Shown in pieces: positions 8,999 through 18,247 of a stretch of DNA of 64,000 nt; position 1 is the stretch's first letter, and every line of letters starts with the position of its first letter. The stretch comes from Coprobacter tertius (GTDB lineage Bacteria > Bacteroidota > Bacteroidia > Bacteroidales > Coprobacteraceae), in the NCBI RefSeq assembly GCF_024330105.1, contig NZ_JANDHW010000004.1, forward strand, positions 1-64,000, written 5' to 3'. Position numbers and translations under genes: made by a program. Below the pieces are notes generated by a model. That model was not told where the DNA came from, did not search any database, and saw nothing but the letters and a program-made list of their open reading frames with translations.

Positions 8999-9453
8999 TC
9001 CTTAGGTCTGTCTACCGGTTCTTCATCAACAGCGTAAGGATAGATATCCATTATTGCCGTCTCCGTAATCGATGCAATTTCATAATCAGCCATAGTGCCT
9101 TTCATTCCTTCGATCAGGTTTTCGAGAGCCTGAGGTAAATCGGCTGCCTGAGCCAACATATAACTCGCTGTTTTCTTTTCCATTCCGCTCTTTTCATCAA
9201 GTGTAATAAAATTCACTTTACACTTGTACCACCGGTCTCCGGTTTCATCAAAAAACAATTCGCTTATATTCGCTCTTTTTATGTTAGCTACCGAAAAATC
9301 ACCCGAAATAAATGGCGTTATTTCTTTAATAATACGGGCTTCCGCTTCGGTAAATGATAATGCATCCACCATATAAGGTTCGGTCACTTTTTTCTGCATC
9401 CCGTTTTCGAGGGTTTTATCATATTTTACCTTGCATTCGAACCAATTATTCAT
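8995..9453 (-). CDS. DUF4494 family protein
   Basis: 152 aa, a Bacteroidetes family of unknown function recognised by NWFECKVKYDKT, the second similar segment DRWYKCKVNFITLDEKSG, and the acidic C-terminus. The two W-[FY]-[EK]-C-K-V segments (residues 3-8 and about 73-78) suggest an internal duplication. No signal peptide or membrane segment. Overlaps yggS by 4 nt, so the two are probably co-translated. Confidence 0.85.
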   Translation of the reverse strand: MNNWFECKVKYDKTLENGMQKKVTEPYMVDALSFTEAEARIIKEITPFISGDFSVANIKRANISELFFDETGDRWYKCKVNFITLDEKSGMEKKTASYMLAQAADLPQALENLIEGMKGTMADYEIASITETAIMDIYPYAVDEEPVDRPKE

Positions 9454-9522
9454 TTCTTCTTTCTTTATTTTAATTTAAAAACGTGACGACAAACTATACA
9501 AAGATTCGTCATCACGCCTATA

Positions 9523-9990
9523 TCAGTATTCGGTTTTATCACATTTATTTTCCCATTTTTCGAAAGCTTTTATTGCTTCATCATGTAAAAGCGTTTCGGA
9601 AGGAAGATGCCTGTCGGCAGGCTTAAGATCGAGTTCGTCATAAATAAACGAATCATCGAAACCGATATTCTTGGCATCGGTCTTGGTATTGGCATAATAC
9701 ATTTTATCGAGGCGCGCCCAATAAATCGCACCTAAACACATCGGGCAAGGTTCACAAGAGGTATATATCTCACAACCGCTGAGATCAAATGTTCCCAACT
9801 TTTCCGCTGCTTTACGAATCGCACTTACTTCGGCATGTGCCGTAGGATCATTGTCTGCGGTAACCCGGTTTGCTCCCCGGGCAATAATTTCATTATTTTT
9901 CACAATGACTGCCCCAAAAGGACCGCCCCCGTTGTCAACGTTGGCAATAGAGATAGCAATCGCTTCTCTCATAAAATCATTTTTTGTCAT
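9523..9990 (-). CDS. Guanine deaminase-like zinc deaminase
   Basis: 155-aa cytidine-deaminase-fold enzyme. Zinc ligands and proton shuttle are H52-A-E54 and C82/C85 in PCPMC. Length, the PFGAVIV motif (24-30) and the C-terminal extension after residue 110 fit the bacterial guanine deaminase GuaD more than the tRNA adenosine deaminase TadA, which lacks that extension. Expected reaction: guanine to xanthine plus ammonia in purine salvage. Standalone gene with a -7 box about 85 bp upstream. Confidence 0.85.
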   Translation of the reverse strand: MTKNDFMREAIAISIANVDNGGGPFGAVIVKNNEIIARGANRVTADNDPTAHAEVSAIRKAAEKLGTFDLSGCEIYTSCEPCPMCLGAIYWARLDKMYYANTKTDAKNIGFDDSFIYDELDLKPADRHLPSETLLHDEAIKAFEKWENKCDKTEY

Positions 9991-10073
9991 AATGTCTCTT
10001 GTTTTACTCAGCCTTTAGGCGATACCCGATGATTATCTTTTTATTTGAGATATGTTTAAAGGCCATAGAAATA

Positions 10074-10081
10074 CAAATATA
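10074..10081 (-). promoter_or_regulatory. -7 promoter element upstream of the guanine deaminase gene
   Basis: TATATTTG on the minus strand is an exact TAnnTTTG match. It would give a leader of roughly 75 nt. No clear -33 TTTG is seen. Confidence 0.45.
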
Positions 10082-10150
10082 AAAGATATCGTCTGCTTTT
10101 CCCTCTTTTTTAGAAATTTTAAACCCCCTCGGGAAATTCATAAAAAACTG

Positions 10151-10753
10151 TCACCGGCCTATCGATTTATTTATTTCTTCAATATAATCGAGAATTTCGT
10201 CCCTACCTACTTTCTTCTCGGATGAAGTTGCAAATACAGGCGGCAACTCTTCCCATTCTTCAAGCAATCTCATTTTATAGGCAGCTATATTTTCCCGTAC
10301 ACGTACAGAGCCTAATTTATCGGTTTTGGTAAAAACAATACAAAAAGGAACTCCATTTTCACCCAACCATCTCATAAATTCAAGATCGATTTTCTGCGGC
10401 TCATGACGGCAATCAATCAAAACGAAAAGGCAGGTCATTTCATGCCGGTTAAGAATATATCCGTCAATAATTTTCCGAATATTTTCGCGGCCTTCCCGAC
10501 CCCTTTGGGCATATCCGTATCCCGGAAGATCGACCAAATACCATTCGTTATTAATAATAAAATGATTAATGAGCTGTGTTTTCCCAGGCATCGAAGAAGT
10601 CATTGCCAACCCTTTCCGATTAGTCAACATATTAATAAGCGATGACTTACCTACATTAGACCGTCCGATAAATGCATATTCCGGTAATCCAGTAGCCGGG
10701 CACTTGCTTACATCGGTATTACTGATTACAAATTTGGCATCTTTAATTTCCAT
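10151..10753 (-). CDS. engB: Ribosome-biogenesis GTPase EngB/YsxC/YihA
   Basis: 200-aa essential-type GTPase needed for 50S assembly. G-motifs are all present: G1 GRSNVGKSS near 30-38, G3 [13 protein letters not shown] near 74-86, G4 TKTD near 143-146 and G5 TSSEKKVG near 176. Length is standard. Divergent from fbp; both have their own -7 boxes in the 108-bp spacer. Confidence 0.96.
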   Translation of the reverse strand: MEIKDAKFVISNTDVSKCPATGLPEYAFIGRSNVGKSSLINMLTNRKGLAMTSSMPGKTQLINHFIINNEWYLVDLPGYGYAQRGREGRENIRKIIDGYILNRHEMTCLFVLIDCRHEPQKIDLEFMRWLGENGVPFCIVFTKTDKLGSVRVRENIAAYKMRLLEEWEELPPVFATSSEKKVGRDEILDYIEEINKSIGR

Positions 10754-10778
10754 AGCTGTGTTTCACCGTTTATTAATG

Positions 10779-10786
10779 CAAATATA
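10779..10786 (-). promoter_or_regulatory. -7 promoter element of engB
   Basis: TATATTTG on the minus strand, 25 nt before the engB ATG, matches TAnnTTTG. No -33 TTTG at the expected spacing. Confidence 0.5.
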
Positions 10787-10829
10787 AAGCTTTAACACCA
10801 TAGAGCCTCGCCTTTTCAGAAAAAAAGGT

Positions 10830-10837
10830 TATTTTTG
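10830..10837 (+). promoter_or_regulatory. -7 promoter element of fbp
   Basis: TATTTTTG on the plus strand lies 24 nt before the fbp ATG and matches TAnnTTTG. The -33 region has only TTTT-like sequence. Confidence 0.5.
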
Positions 10838-10861
10838 AAGAACGAAATTACTTAACCTAAT

Positions 10862-12853
10862 ATGAACCAGACATATTCCATATCGGCAGAATCGGTATTA
10901 AGCGACCTGAGATATTTACAATTATTATCGAACAATTTCCCAACCATTGCAGATGCAAGCACCGAAATTATCAATCTGGAAGCTATATTAAATCTTCCTA
11001 AAGGAACTGAACATTTCCTCACCGACATACACGGCGAATACGAAGCCTTTCAACATGTTCTTAAAAATGCTTCAGGTTCGGTACGTAGAAAAGTAGATGA
11101 AATATTCGGACAGACTTTGCGTGAAAATGAAAAGAAGGAACTATGTACGTTGATTTATTATCCTGAACAGAAACTCGAACTGATAAAGGCTGAAGAAAAC
11201 GATATCGATGACTGGTACAGGATTACCCTACACCAATTAATTAAAGTATGCCAGAACGTCTCGTCTAAATATACCCGTTCGAAAGTAAGAAAGGCTTTAC
11301 CGCCCGAGTTTTCTTACATTTTGCAGGAACTCCTTCATGAAACACAATCCGATCCCAATAAACAGGTTTATGTAAACGTAATCATATCTACCATTATTTC
11401 TATCGGTAGAGCCGACCATTTTATTATCGCCATGTGCAATCTTATACAGAGGCTGATTATAGATAAACTGCACATTGTAGGAGATATATACGACAGAGGT
11501 CCCGGAGCTCATATTATCATGGATACCTTGTATAATTATCACAATGTAGATATACAATGGGGAAATCACGATATATTATGGATGGGTGCAGCAGCCGGTA
11601 ACTCCTGTTGTATCGCAAACGTACTGCGACTATCGATGAGATATGCCAATCTGGCAACCATTGAAGACGGTTACGGCATAAACTTATTACCTCTTGCCAC
11701 ATTCGCGATGGAGCAGTATGGAGATGATCCTTGCAAACCGTTTATGCCGAAAACTGGCCCCGATTCGGTACATAATCAGAAAACCCTCCGTTTAATCGCA
11801 CAAATGCATAAAGCAATCAGTATCATTCAATTCAAATTAGAATCCCAATTGATACTCAACCGTCCGGAATTCGGGATGGAAAAACGGTTGCTACTCGATA
11901 AAATAAATTACGAAAAAGGAGTTCTCGTTTACGAAGGAAAAGATTATCTGCTTAAAGATACTTCTTTCCCGACTATCGATCCTCAAAATCCTTTCTGTCT
12001 TACCGAAGAGGAAGAAGAACTGATACGTAAACTTAAGAATTCGTTCATCAACAGCGAAAAACTCAGAAAGCACATCCGGTGGATTTATGCACATGGCGGA
12101 ATGTATCTTGTGATGAATTCTAACTTGCTTTATCATGCTTCGATCCCACTCAATAAAGACGGATCGTTTAAAGAGGTAGAAATTTACGGAAGAAAATACA
12201 GCGGAAAATCATTACTCGATAAAGTCGACCAAATTATACGCAATGCTTATTTTGGAGATCCCGATTCGGAAGAACAGCAGTATGCTCTCGATTATATGTG
12301 GTATTTATGGTGCGGAGAAAACGCACCGTCTTTCGACAAAGACAAAATGGCTACTTTCGAAAGGTATTTCGTCGATGATAAATCGCTCTCGAAAGAGAAA
12401 AAAGGATATTACTACGAATTACGCAACGAAGAGAATATATGCGACATGATACTCAAAGAATTCGAACTTTATGATCCTCATTCGCATATAATCAACGGCC
12501 ATATTCCGGTAAAAACCATTCAGGGAGAAAAACCGGTGAAGGCCGGAGGAAAACTGTTGGTTATCGACGGCGGATTTTCTAAAGCTTACCAGTCGGAAAC
12601 CGGAATCGCAGGTTATACCCTCATCTATCATTCCCGAGGTTTGCAGCTTACGCAACATGAACCCTTTCAATCGACTCAAAAAGCAATAGAAGAAGGTATC
12701 GATATCATATCTACCAGTTTTGTACTCGAATTCAACTCGCAGCGTAAAATGGTACGAGATACCGATATAGGTAAAACTCTGGTAACACAGATTGCAGATT
12801 TAAAAAGGCTTTTATATGCTTACCAAAACGGATATATTAAAGAAAAATCTTAA
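10862..12853 (+). CDS. fbp: Class III fructose-1,6-bisphosphatase
   Basis: 663-aa gluconeogenic phosphatase of the Firmicutes/Bacteroidetes type, unrelated in sequence to class I enzymes. It carries calcineurin-like metallophosphatase motifs: DIHGEYEAF near 59-67, GDIYDRGPGAH near 207-217 and WGNHDILWMGAA near 238-249. The C-terminal half has NGHIPV near 545 and DGGFSKAYQ near 569. Together with the PPi-dependent phosphofructokinase at 24299 it frames hexose-bisphosphate metabolism in this organism. First gene of a plus-strand run continuing into recR with a 15-bp gap. Confidence 0.96.
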   Translation: MNQTYSISAESVLSDLRYLQLLSNNFPTIADASTEIINLEAILNLPKGTEHFLTDIHGEYEAFQHVLKNASGSVRRKVDEIFGQTLRENEKKELCTLIYYPEQKLELIKAEENDIDDWYRITLHQLIKVCQNVSSKYTRSKVRKALPPEFSYILQELLHETQSDPNKQVYVNVIISTIISIGRADHFIIAMCNLIQRLIIDKLHIVGDIYDRGPGAHIIMDTLYNYHNVDIQWGNHDILWMGAAAGNSCCIANVLRLSMRYANLATIEDGYGINLLPLATFAMEQYGDDPCKPFMPKTGPDSVHNQKTLRLIAQMHKAISIIQFKLESQLILNRPEFGMEKRLLLDKINYEKGVLVYEGKDYLLKDTSFPTIDPQNPFCLTEEEEELIRKLKNSFINSEKLRKHIRWIYAHGGMYLVMNSNLLYHASIPLNKDGSFKEVEIYGRKYSGKSLLDKVDQIIRNAYFGDPDSEEQQYALDYMWYLWCGENAPSFDKDKMATFERYFVDDKSLSKEKKGYYYELRNEENICDMILKEFELYDPHSHIINGHIPVKTIQGEKPVKAGGKLLVIDGGFSKAYQSETGIAGYTLIYHSRGLQLTQHEPFQSTQKAIEEGIDIISTSFVLEFNSQRKMVRDTDIGKTLVTQIADLKRLLYAYQNGYIKEKS

Positions 12854-12868
12854 AAACAAAAATTATAC

Positions 12869-13492
12869 ATGAGCCAGCAATATTCCTCGGCGCTTCTCGA
12901 AAATGCGGTGAATGAGTTTGCAAAACTTCCCGGTATCGGACGCAAAACCGCATTACGCCTCGTTTTACATTTACTACGTCAGGAAGAAGAAGAGGTTGAA
13001 AACTTCGGGAACACGATAATACGACTTCGCAAAGAAATTAAATACTGCCGCGTTTGTCATAATATATCGGATAGAGAGATTTGTTCGCTATGCGAAGATA
13101 CCTCTCGTGACGATAAGGTAATTTGTGTGGTAGAAAATATAAAAGAAGTAATGGTCGTAGAAAACACCCATCAATTTAAAGGACGTTATCACGTTTTGGG
13201 TGGCGTTATTTCTCCGATGGACGGCATCGGGCCTGCAGATCTCGAAATAGATTCTCTCGTTTCCCGGGTCGCTTCCGGTGAAATCAAAGAAGTGATATTG
13301 GCATTAAGCGCAACAATGGAGGGGGACACTACCAACTTTTACATATACAGAAAGCTTGCCCCTTACAATGTAAATATATCAATCATAGCCCGGGGAGTTT
13401 CTGTCGGCGACGAACTCGAATATACCGACGAAGTAACTTTGGGGCGCTCTATCGTAAACCGAATCCCGTTTAATGAAACTTTCAAAAATTAA
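12869..13492 (+). CDS. recR: Recombination protein RecR
   Basis: 207 aa. Acts with RecO/RecF to load RecA at gapped DNA. N-terminal helix-hairpin-helix [18 protein letters not shown] (residues 18-35), a C4 zinc finger from CRVCH to CSLCED (about 57-75), then a Toprim domain ([15 protein letters not shown] near 83) and the C-terminal Walker-B-like region. Complete and of normal length. 15 bp after fbp, likely cotranscribed. Confidence 0.97.
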   Translation: MSQQYSSALLENAVNEFAKLPGIGRKTALRLVLHLLRQEEEEVENFGNTIIRLRKEIKYCRVCHNISDREICSLCEDTSRDDKVICVVENIKEVMVVENTHQFKGRYHVLGGVISPMDGIGPADLEIDSLVSRVASGEIKEVILALSATMEGDTTNFYIYRKLAPYNVNISIIARGVSVGDELEYTDEVTLGRSIVNRIPFNETFKN

Positions 13493-13551
13493 AAATTTAT
13501 TATACGAAAACAACAATCGATTCGTTTTTGTAATATATCATTACCGACTGA

Positions 13552-14721
13552 GTGGCAAAAATTAGTATTATAATTGTAAATTACAACGTAAGGCATTTTC
13601 TCGAACAATGCCTGATTTCGGTGAGAAAAGCAAGCCGGAATTTAGATTCGGAAATCATCGTCGTAGATAATGCTTCGGGGGATGATTCCATGTCGTATCT
13701 CCCTTCTCGTTTCCCCGATGTCCGATTTATAGCCAATGCACAAAATACCGGTTTCGCTAAAGCTAATAATCTGGCAATCTCTCTTTCTAAAGGTGAATAT
13801 ATACTCTTACTCAATCCCGATACTGTTCTTGGTGAAGAAGTGCTCGATGATGCCATTGCATTTATGGAGAAAACGCCTGATGCCGGTGCTTTAGGGGTAA
13901 AAATGCTCGACGGACAAGGTAATTTCTTACCCGAGTCGAAAAGAGGATTTCCTTCTCCCTGGACTTCATTCTGCAAAGTTACAGGTTTGTCTTACATGCT
14001 GCCCAAATCAAAAATATTCGGACGCTATCATGTAAAATACCTTTCTGAAAACGAGACACATCGAATAGAAGTTTTATCAGGAGCATTTATGTTACTTCGT
14101 AGGACTGCAATTGAAAAAAGCGGATTACTCGATGAAGACTTTTTTATGTACGGTGAAGATATCGATCTCTCATATCGGATCACAAAATCTGGGTATTACA
14201 ATTATTATTTACCACTACGCATTATACATTATAAAGGAGAAAGTACTAAAAAGGGATCGTTGAAATATGTGAGAATATTTTATGACGCAATGCATATATT
14301 CGTTCAGAAACACTATCCTCATTATCAAACGACAGGAATCATTTTTCTGAAAACCGGAATCTGGGCCAGAGCATCCTTATCGGCTCTCAAACGAATTATA
14401 TTGTATCCAACAAGGAACCGACGTTCTTTTTTACGATCCAACGAACGTAAATGGTTTGTTATAGGCAGTAATAAAGACATTGCAGAAATTTTGACCAGCT
14501 ACCATTATTCAATTACCGATAACGGAAATAAAACGTATATCCTGAAACAAATCCTATCTGAAAAAAAGAAGCAAGGATTGAATATTATTTTCGATAACCG
14601 GTCAATGTCATATAAAGATATTATTTCCTGTATGGAAGAATGGAGAGATAAAACACTCCATTTTTATATTTTTTCTCAAGAAAGCAGAAACATCGTATCT
14701 CCTGAAGAAATTCTATATTAA
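13552..14721 (+). CDS. Family 2 glycosyltransferase with extra C-terminal domain
   Basis: 389 aa starting with GTG; no closer ATG precedes the conserved ISIIIVNYNV motif. The GT-A catalytic domain has VVDNASGDDS near 36-45, LLLNPDTVLGEEV near 84-96, and FFMYGEDIDLSYRI near 200-213, the rhamnosyl/abequosyltransferase-like subgroup. After about residue 285 comes a basic stretch and a roughly 95-aa Rossmann-like region (FVIGSNKDIAEIL) of unknown role. Likely transfers a sugar to a lipid-linked or surface glycan. Follows recR by 59 bp. Confidence 0.85.
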   Translation: MAKISIIIVNYNVRHFLEQCLISVRKASRNLDSEIIVVDNASGDDSMSYLPSRFPDVRFIANAQNTGFAKANNLAISLSKGEYILLLNPDTVLGEEVLDDAIAFMEKTPDAGALGVKMLDGQGNFLPESKRGFPSPWTSFCKVTGLSYMLPKSKIFGRYHVKYLSENETHRIEVLSGAFMLLRRTAIEKSGLLDEDFFMYGEDIDLSYRITKSGYYNYYLPLRIIHYKGESTKKGSLKYVRIFYDAMHIFVQKHYPHYQTTGIIFLKTGIWARASLSALKRIILYPTRNRRSFLRSNERKWFVIGSNKDIAEILTSYHYSITDNGNKTYILKQILSEKKKQGLNIIFDNRSMSYKDIISCMEEWRDKTLHFYIFSQESRNIVSPEEILY

Positions 14722-14741
14722 ACTAATACAAAAACGATAAA

Positions 14742-15284
14742 ATGGAATATCTTACCGGAAATTTATTGAAATTACGTGCTCCCGAGCCCGAAGACCTCGA
14801 TATTTTATATCAGTGGGAAAACGATACCTCTTTATGGGAATCGGGAGACACATTCGCACCTTTCTCCCGTTATATTCTTCACGAGTATCTAAAGACTGCC
14901 AAAGAAGATATCTACCGGGCAAAACAACTTCGACTCATGATCAGCCGAAAATCAGATGCAGAAACCGTAGGAATGATCGATTTTACCGATTTCGATCCGC
15001 AAAACAGACGCAGCAATGTCGGCATTCTTATTTTTCCCGATTTCAGACAAAAAGGGTACGCCCAGGAAGCCCTGAAGCTCATGATCAATTACGGTTTCAG
15101 GAAGTTACATCTACATCAGCTATATGCTTATATTAATGAAAACAATTCTGTAAGTATAAAGCTATTCTCTGGATGCGGATTCAAACACACAGCGACATTA
15201 CAGGATTGGATAAATAAATACGAAAACAATTATGAAAATGTGATTGTCATGCAACTGATCTCCGAAAACAATCAGTTAAGATAA
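14742..15284 (+). CDS. GNAT-family N-acetyltransferase (RimJ/RimL type)
   Basis: 180 aa. The start LTGNLLKLRAPEPEDL and the acetyl-CoA loop region VGILIFPDFRQKGYAQEALKLMINYGF (about 90-116) mark the RimJ/RimL-like GNAT group that acetylates N-termini or small amines. LHQLYAYINENNSVSIKLFSGCGF (125-148) is the conserved second half. Substrate unknown. Lies 20 bp after the glycosyltransferase. Its last 13 nt overlap the convergent yqgE gene. Confidence 0.85.
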   Translation: MEYLTGNLLKLRAPEPEDLDILYQWENDTSLWESGDTFAPFSRYILHEYLKTAKEDIYRAKQLRLMISRKSDAETVGMIDFTDFDPQNRRSNVGILIFPDFRQKGYAQEALKLMINYGFRKLHLHQLYAYINENNSVSIKLFSGCGFKHTATLQDWINKYENNYENVIVMQLISENNQLR

Positions 15285-15868
15285 GGCATTTTAGGATAAT
15301 TCAACCAAGTACGGTATTTTTCACCAAGCGATTGTACCACGGAACGCCAAAACAAATCTCCTTCTTGCGTAATACAATCTTTGGGAGATATATTATCGGC
15401 AACGACCCATACTTTATTTTCAATTTCTTCTATTAATTGCCCCGGAGACCAACCGCTATATCCGACCAGAAATTTTATATTATGTTCGATGTTATTACCA
15501 CTACGCAAATAAGATAAAATTACATCGAAATCTCCTCCGATATACAAGCCATCGGATATTTCGATAGAATGAGGGACCAAGTGTCCTAATGTATGTAAAT
15601 AATACAATCTGTCCGACGACATGGGCCCTCCACAAAATACAGGTATTTCATCAATATCTTCCAGTCCTTCTACAATCCGATTAAGAACTAATCCTGAAGG
15701 TTTATTCACTACCAGCCCCATTGTTCCCTGATCATTATGTTCGATAAGGAAAATAACAGACCGCTGGAAATAAGCTTCTGATAAAAGAGGTTCAGAAATA
15801 AGCAAACGTCCGCGCTCGGGTACCAGCTTATTAAATGCGATATTGAACATTCCTGCTTTCAATTTCAT
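15272..15868 (-). CDS. yqgE: YqgE/AlgH family protein
   Basis: 198-aa DUF179 protein of unknown biochemical role. Family features: GRLLISEPLLSEAYFQRSVIFLIEH (residues 20-44), GTMGLVVNKPSG near 48-59, CGGPMSSDRLYYLHT near 79-93, and FLVGYSGWSPGQLIEEI near 133-149. Complete. Converges on and overlaps the acetyltransferase 3' end by 13 nt with no visible terminator between. Confidence 0.93.
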   Translation of the reverse strand: MKLKAGMFNIAFNKLVPERGRLLISEPLLSEAYFQRSVIFLIEHNDQGTMGLVVNKPSGLVLNRIVEGLEDIDEIPVFCGGPMSSDRLYYLHTLGHLVPHSIEISDGLYIGGDFDVILSYLRSGNNIEHNIKFLVGYSGWSPGQLIEEIENKVWVVADNISPKDCITQEGDLFWRSVVQSLGEKYRTWLNYPKMPYLN

Positions 15869-16194
15869 ATATCTCTTTGTGGCATTAAATTTTATACTTA
15901 TAAATTGTTACAAAGACTCGGATATTATTTTACGGTATAAAATAAAAACAGGAATTTCCGGTCCTGTTATCCGTTCATGAGACTAAAAATATAAAATGCT
16001 TTTGATATATGCAACACTTATCCCTCTTTTTTTTAGAATATTAGAGGATATTCTATTTCGATATCGAAAGTAAAAATATCGTACTCATCGATACAGACCA
16101 CATATTTATCATGAAGCGTGATAAATATTTTTCAGATATTTACAAAAAATCCTCATGACTTTTATCATGAGGATTTAATCGACTATACAATATA
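15869..16194. other. Intergenic region with two hairpins
   Basis: 326 bases with no protein-coding signal. Besides the terminator at 16144-16176 it holds a second inverted repeat, arms 16102-16111 and 16119-16128 (10 bp, 7-nt loop) followed by T-rich sequence on the plus strand. Confidence 0.6.
16144..16176 (-). terminator. Terminator of the DUF1349 gene
   Basis: A 12-bp perfect stem (16147-16158 with 16165-16176), 6-nt loop, followed on the minus strand by a run of U. It begins 19 nt past the stop at 16195. Confidence 0.85.
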
Positions 16195-16863
16195 TCAATG
16201 TTGTCTTTCAGCCCATTCCGAACGACGTTTATCAGGTAAAGGCTTTACTGAAAAATCTTCAAAAACGGCTTCAAACCCCGTTCCGTCGGGAGAGGCAGCC
16301 ATTAATCCTACTTGTACGGGAATATTGTCCTGCAAATAGCATGTACGCATCATGGTATATTCTTTATCGTCGTATGAATAAAAAACTTCAACAGCATCGA
16401 GCCTGCGCACTGCTTTTATCCAAATAAAACGAGGTGCATTTTCGAGCTTTATTACACTCCAGTCACTTGTTCCATGAGTAACCACCGTACTTATATTCTG
16501 ATTTCCACTGACAAATTCTATTCCCGTTTTTATCCACTGCTCTTCGTTTACCCTTATCATCAGGCCCATCTGATCGAAATTCGTTTTGTAATCTCCCTTT
16601 ATTTTAACTTTGGCTTCGAATTCTCCTCCATATACCGCATAGTAAAAAGGGGCATCATCAACCGTAAAACCATAATGTGTAATGCGCCAATAATCCGTTT
16701 TCGGAGTTACATACATCTTAAACGTTTTCGCATTGGGAATACTCCATTGCGCAGGCTCGTTAAACCAATTCATTTTTTCGAGTTTTTGGGCCGAAACCGT
16801 AAAAGTCGTCATCATTAATATCCCAAAGGACATTGTCACCCATTTGCATCTTTTCATTTTCAT
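16195..16863 (-). CDS. Secreted DUF1349 (concanavalin-like) protein
   Basis: 222 aa with a signal peptide (basic start, hydrophobic MSFGILMMTTFTVSA, cleavage after the Ala before Q26). The mature part is a beta-sandwich of the DUF1349/laminin-G-like family: W-IPNAKTFKMYVTPKTDYWR, DQMGLMIRVNEEQWIKTGIEF, then SDWSVIKL and IPVQVGLMAASPDGTGFEAVFEDF. These families often bind carbohydrate but no ligand can be named. 18 bp downstream of the IclR regulator and probably cotranscribed, so the regulator may respond to the same carbohydrate. Confidence 0.82.
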   Translation of the reverse strand: MKMKRCKWVTMSFGILMMTTFTVSAQKLEKMNWFNEPAQWSIPNAKTFKMYVTPKTDYWRITHYGFTVDDAPFYYAVYGGEFEAKVKIKGDYKTNFDQMGLMIRVNEEQWIKTGIEFVSGNQNISTVVTHGTSDWSVIKLENAPRFIWIKAVRRLDAVEVFYSYDDKEYTMMRTCYLQDNIPVQVGLMAASPDGTGFEAVFEDFSVKPLPDKRRSEWAERQH

Positions 16864-16881
16864 CTTATTAAATGGTTATAA

Positions 16882-17658
16882 TTATTTCGATATATATCCT
16901 AAATTCCGTGAAATCATCTCTGCGCACCCCATGATTTTCAGGGCTACCTCTTTTATATTTTTCTCTGGCAACCGACCCGATGGACCGGATGTCCAGACAC
17001 AGGCAACCGCTTTACCCGACTGGTTGAATACAGGTGCTGCAATACAATGAACACCCTGCACAGTCTCTTCCAAATCCGAGGCAAATCCCTCTTTTCTAAT
17101 TTTTTCCAGTTCCTTTAAAAAAACCTCGGGATCAGGTAAAGAACATGAACCGTCGTATAATGCTTTTATATTTCTCAATTTTTCTTTTATTACATCTTCC
17201 CCAGAATAAGCGAACATGACCTTTCCCGGAGCAGTAGAATATAAATTAAAACGCATACCTGCTTTTAAGGTAAAAACAAAATCATACGTTCCGGTAACTT
17301 GTTCGAGAAGCACGGCCTCATTTTCACCCATCGTTCCTATCATGATACTTTCACCCAATTCATCACGCAATTTCTTCATATACAAGATAGAACGGTCAAT
17401 TATGTCCGTCTCTCCCAATGCCGTCAAACCGAGTTGAAGCAATTTTCGGGAAAGAAAAAATCGATATTCGTTCCTATCACGGCCCAAATACCCTTTTTCA
17501 TATAAAGTACACGCTGTCTTATAAACCGAAGTTTTGGGATATTTGAGCTTTTCCACCATTTCCTGTACCGTTAACCCCAAAGGATAATCCGATAAAGTCT
17601 CTAATAACTCCATCGCTTTAGCAACCATAGGAACGCGATATTTTTTCGACTCTTTCAT
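16882..17658 (-). CDS. IclR-family transcriptional regulator
   Basis: 258 aa. N-terminal winged helix (LLETLSDYPLGLTVQEMVEKL, then PKTSVYKTACTLYEKGYL, residues 13-56) and a C-terminal effector domain (GTMGENEAVLLEQVTG, APGKVMFAY, EGFASDLEETVQGVHCIAAPVF). Effector unknown; family members bind small carboxylates or sugar acids. The promoter region has a -7 box and a 17-bp interrupted palindrome that may serve autoregulation. Confidence 0.93.
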   Translation of the reverse strand: MKESKKYRVPMVAKAMELLETLSDYPLGLTVQEMVEKLKYPKTSVYKTACTLYEKGYLGRDRNEYRFFLSRKLLQLGLTALGETDIIDRSILYMKKLRDELGESIMIGTMGENEAVLLEQVTGTYDFVFTLKAGMRFNLYSTAPGKVMFAYSGEDVIKEKLRNIKALYDGSCSLPDPEVFLKELEKIRKEGFASDLEETVQGVHCIAAPVFNQSGKAVACVWTSGPSGRLPEKNIKEVALKIMGCAEMISRNLGYISK

Positions 17659-17665
17659 TTACATA

Positions 17666-17682
17666 TAGAAATAATATTTCTA
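17666..17682. promoter_or_regulatory. Candidate IclR operator
   Basis: TAGAAATA-A-TATTTCTA is a perfect palindrome with a 1-nt centre, lying between the -7 box and the iclR-type ATG, where a bound regulator would block its own transcription or translation. Assignment is from symmetry and position. Confidence 0.45.
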
Positions 17683-17692
17683 AATAGAATTA

Positions 17693-17700
17693 CAAATATA
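17693..17700 (-). promoter_or_regulatory. -7 promoter element of the IclR-type gene
   Basis: TATATTTG on the minus strand, 34 nt before the ATG, matches TAnnTTTG. The -33 region has no TTTG. Confidence 0.45.
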
Positions 17701-17811
17701 AATAAGATATGATTTATTGAAATAAATAAATCAATAAAAAATAGAATAAGTAACACTAATTAACCCGATAAGTTAAAAATGTAATTATGTCTAAACGCTA
17801 AAAAAAATTCA

Positions 17812-17819
17812 TATCTTTG
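17812..17819 (+). promoter_or_regulatory. -7 promoter element of the small membrane-anchored protein gene
   Basis: TATCTTTG on the plus strand matches TAnnTTTG. The predicted start near 17826 precedes both candidate ATGs (17835 and 17868). Confidence 0.5.
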
Positions 17820-17867
17820 ATCAGATACTAACCGATGAGACCATCATCGATAAAAAATACCCCAATT

Positions 17868-18149
17868 ATGAAAACCGATCTTTACACAAAGTCTATTCTC
17901 ACAATCATTGCCATTTGTCTGATAATTTTAATTGCACGCGACTACAATCTTATTACTCCGGCAAATGCCAATCGGAACCTTGCCAACATACCTCAATACG
18001 ATCAGATAGTCGACGTACGCATAGTGGGAACAGGCAACTATACCGAAATCCCTGTAAAAATTGCAAATAACAACACTCCCTTACCCGTAAAAATTCAAGG
18101 AGTCGATTTCAGTATAATGAATGCCTTACCGGTAAAAATCGCTAATTGA
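17868..18149 (+). CDS. Small membrane-anchored protein with PVKI repeats
   Basis: Function unknown. From the ATG at 17868 the protein is 93 aa; an upstream in-frame ATG at 17835 would add 11 polar residues. A single hydrophobic segment (about residues 9-26, SILTIIAICLIILIA) follows a short basic start, so it is probably an inner-membrane anchor with a periplasmic tail. The tail contains VDVRIVG and three copies of P-V-K-I (EIPVKIAN, LPVKIQG, LPVKIAN). I recall similar short one-TM proteins in other bacteria but cannot name a characterised homologue. Own -7 promoter; next gene 98 bp downstream. Confidence 0.7.
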   Translation: MKTDLYTKSILTIIAICLIILIARDYNLITPANANRNLANIPQYDQIVDVRIVGTGNYTEIPVKIANNNTPLPVKIQGVDFSIMNALPVKIAN

Positions 18150-18247
18150 AAAACTTACTATTCATCCATCAAATAGAATTCCGTTTTAAACACTGAAAAA
18201 GCGGGAAAAAATATGATCCTAACCTTAATACAAATAAGAAAAAAACG

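Noticed and set aside
9477-9520. Possible terminator hairpin after the DUF4494 operon promoter region
   Set aside because: The arms (CGTGACGA and TTCGTCATCACG) are imperfect, and the site lies upstream of DUF4494; at most it could be a weak terminator of another transcript.
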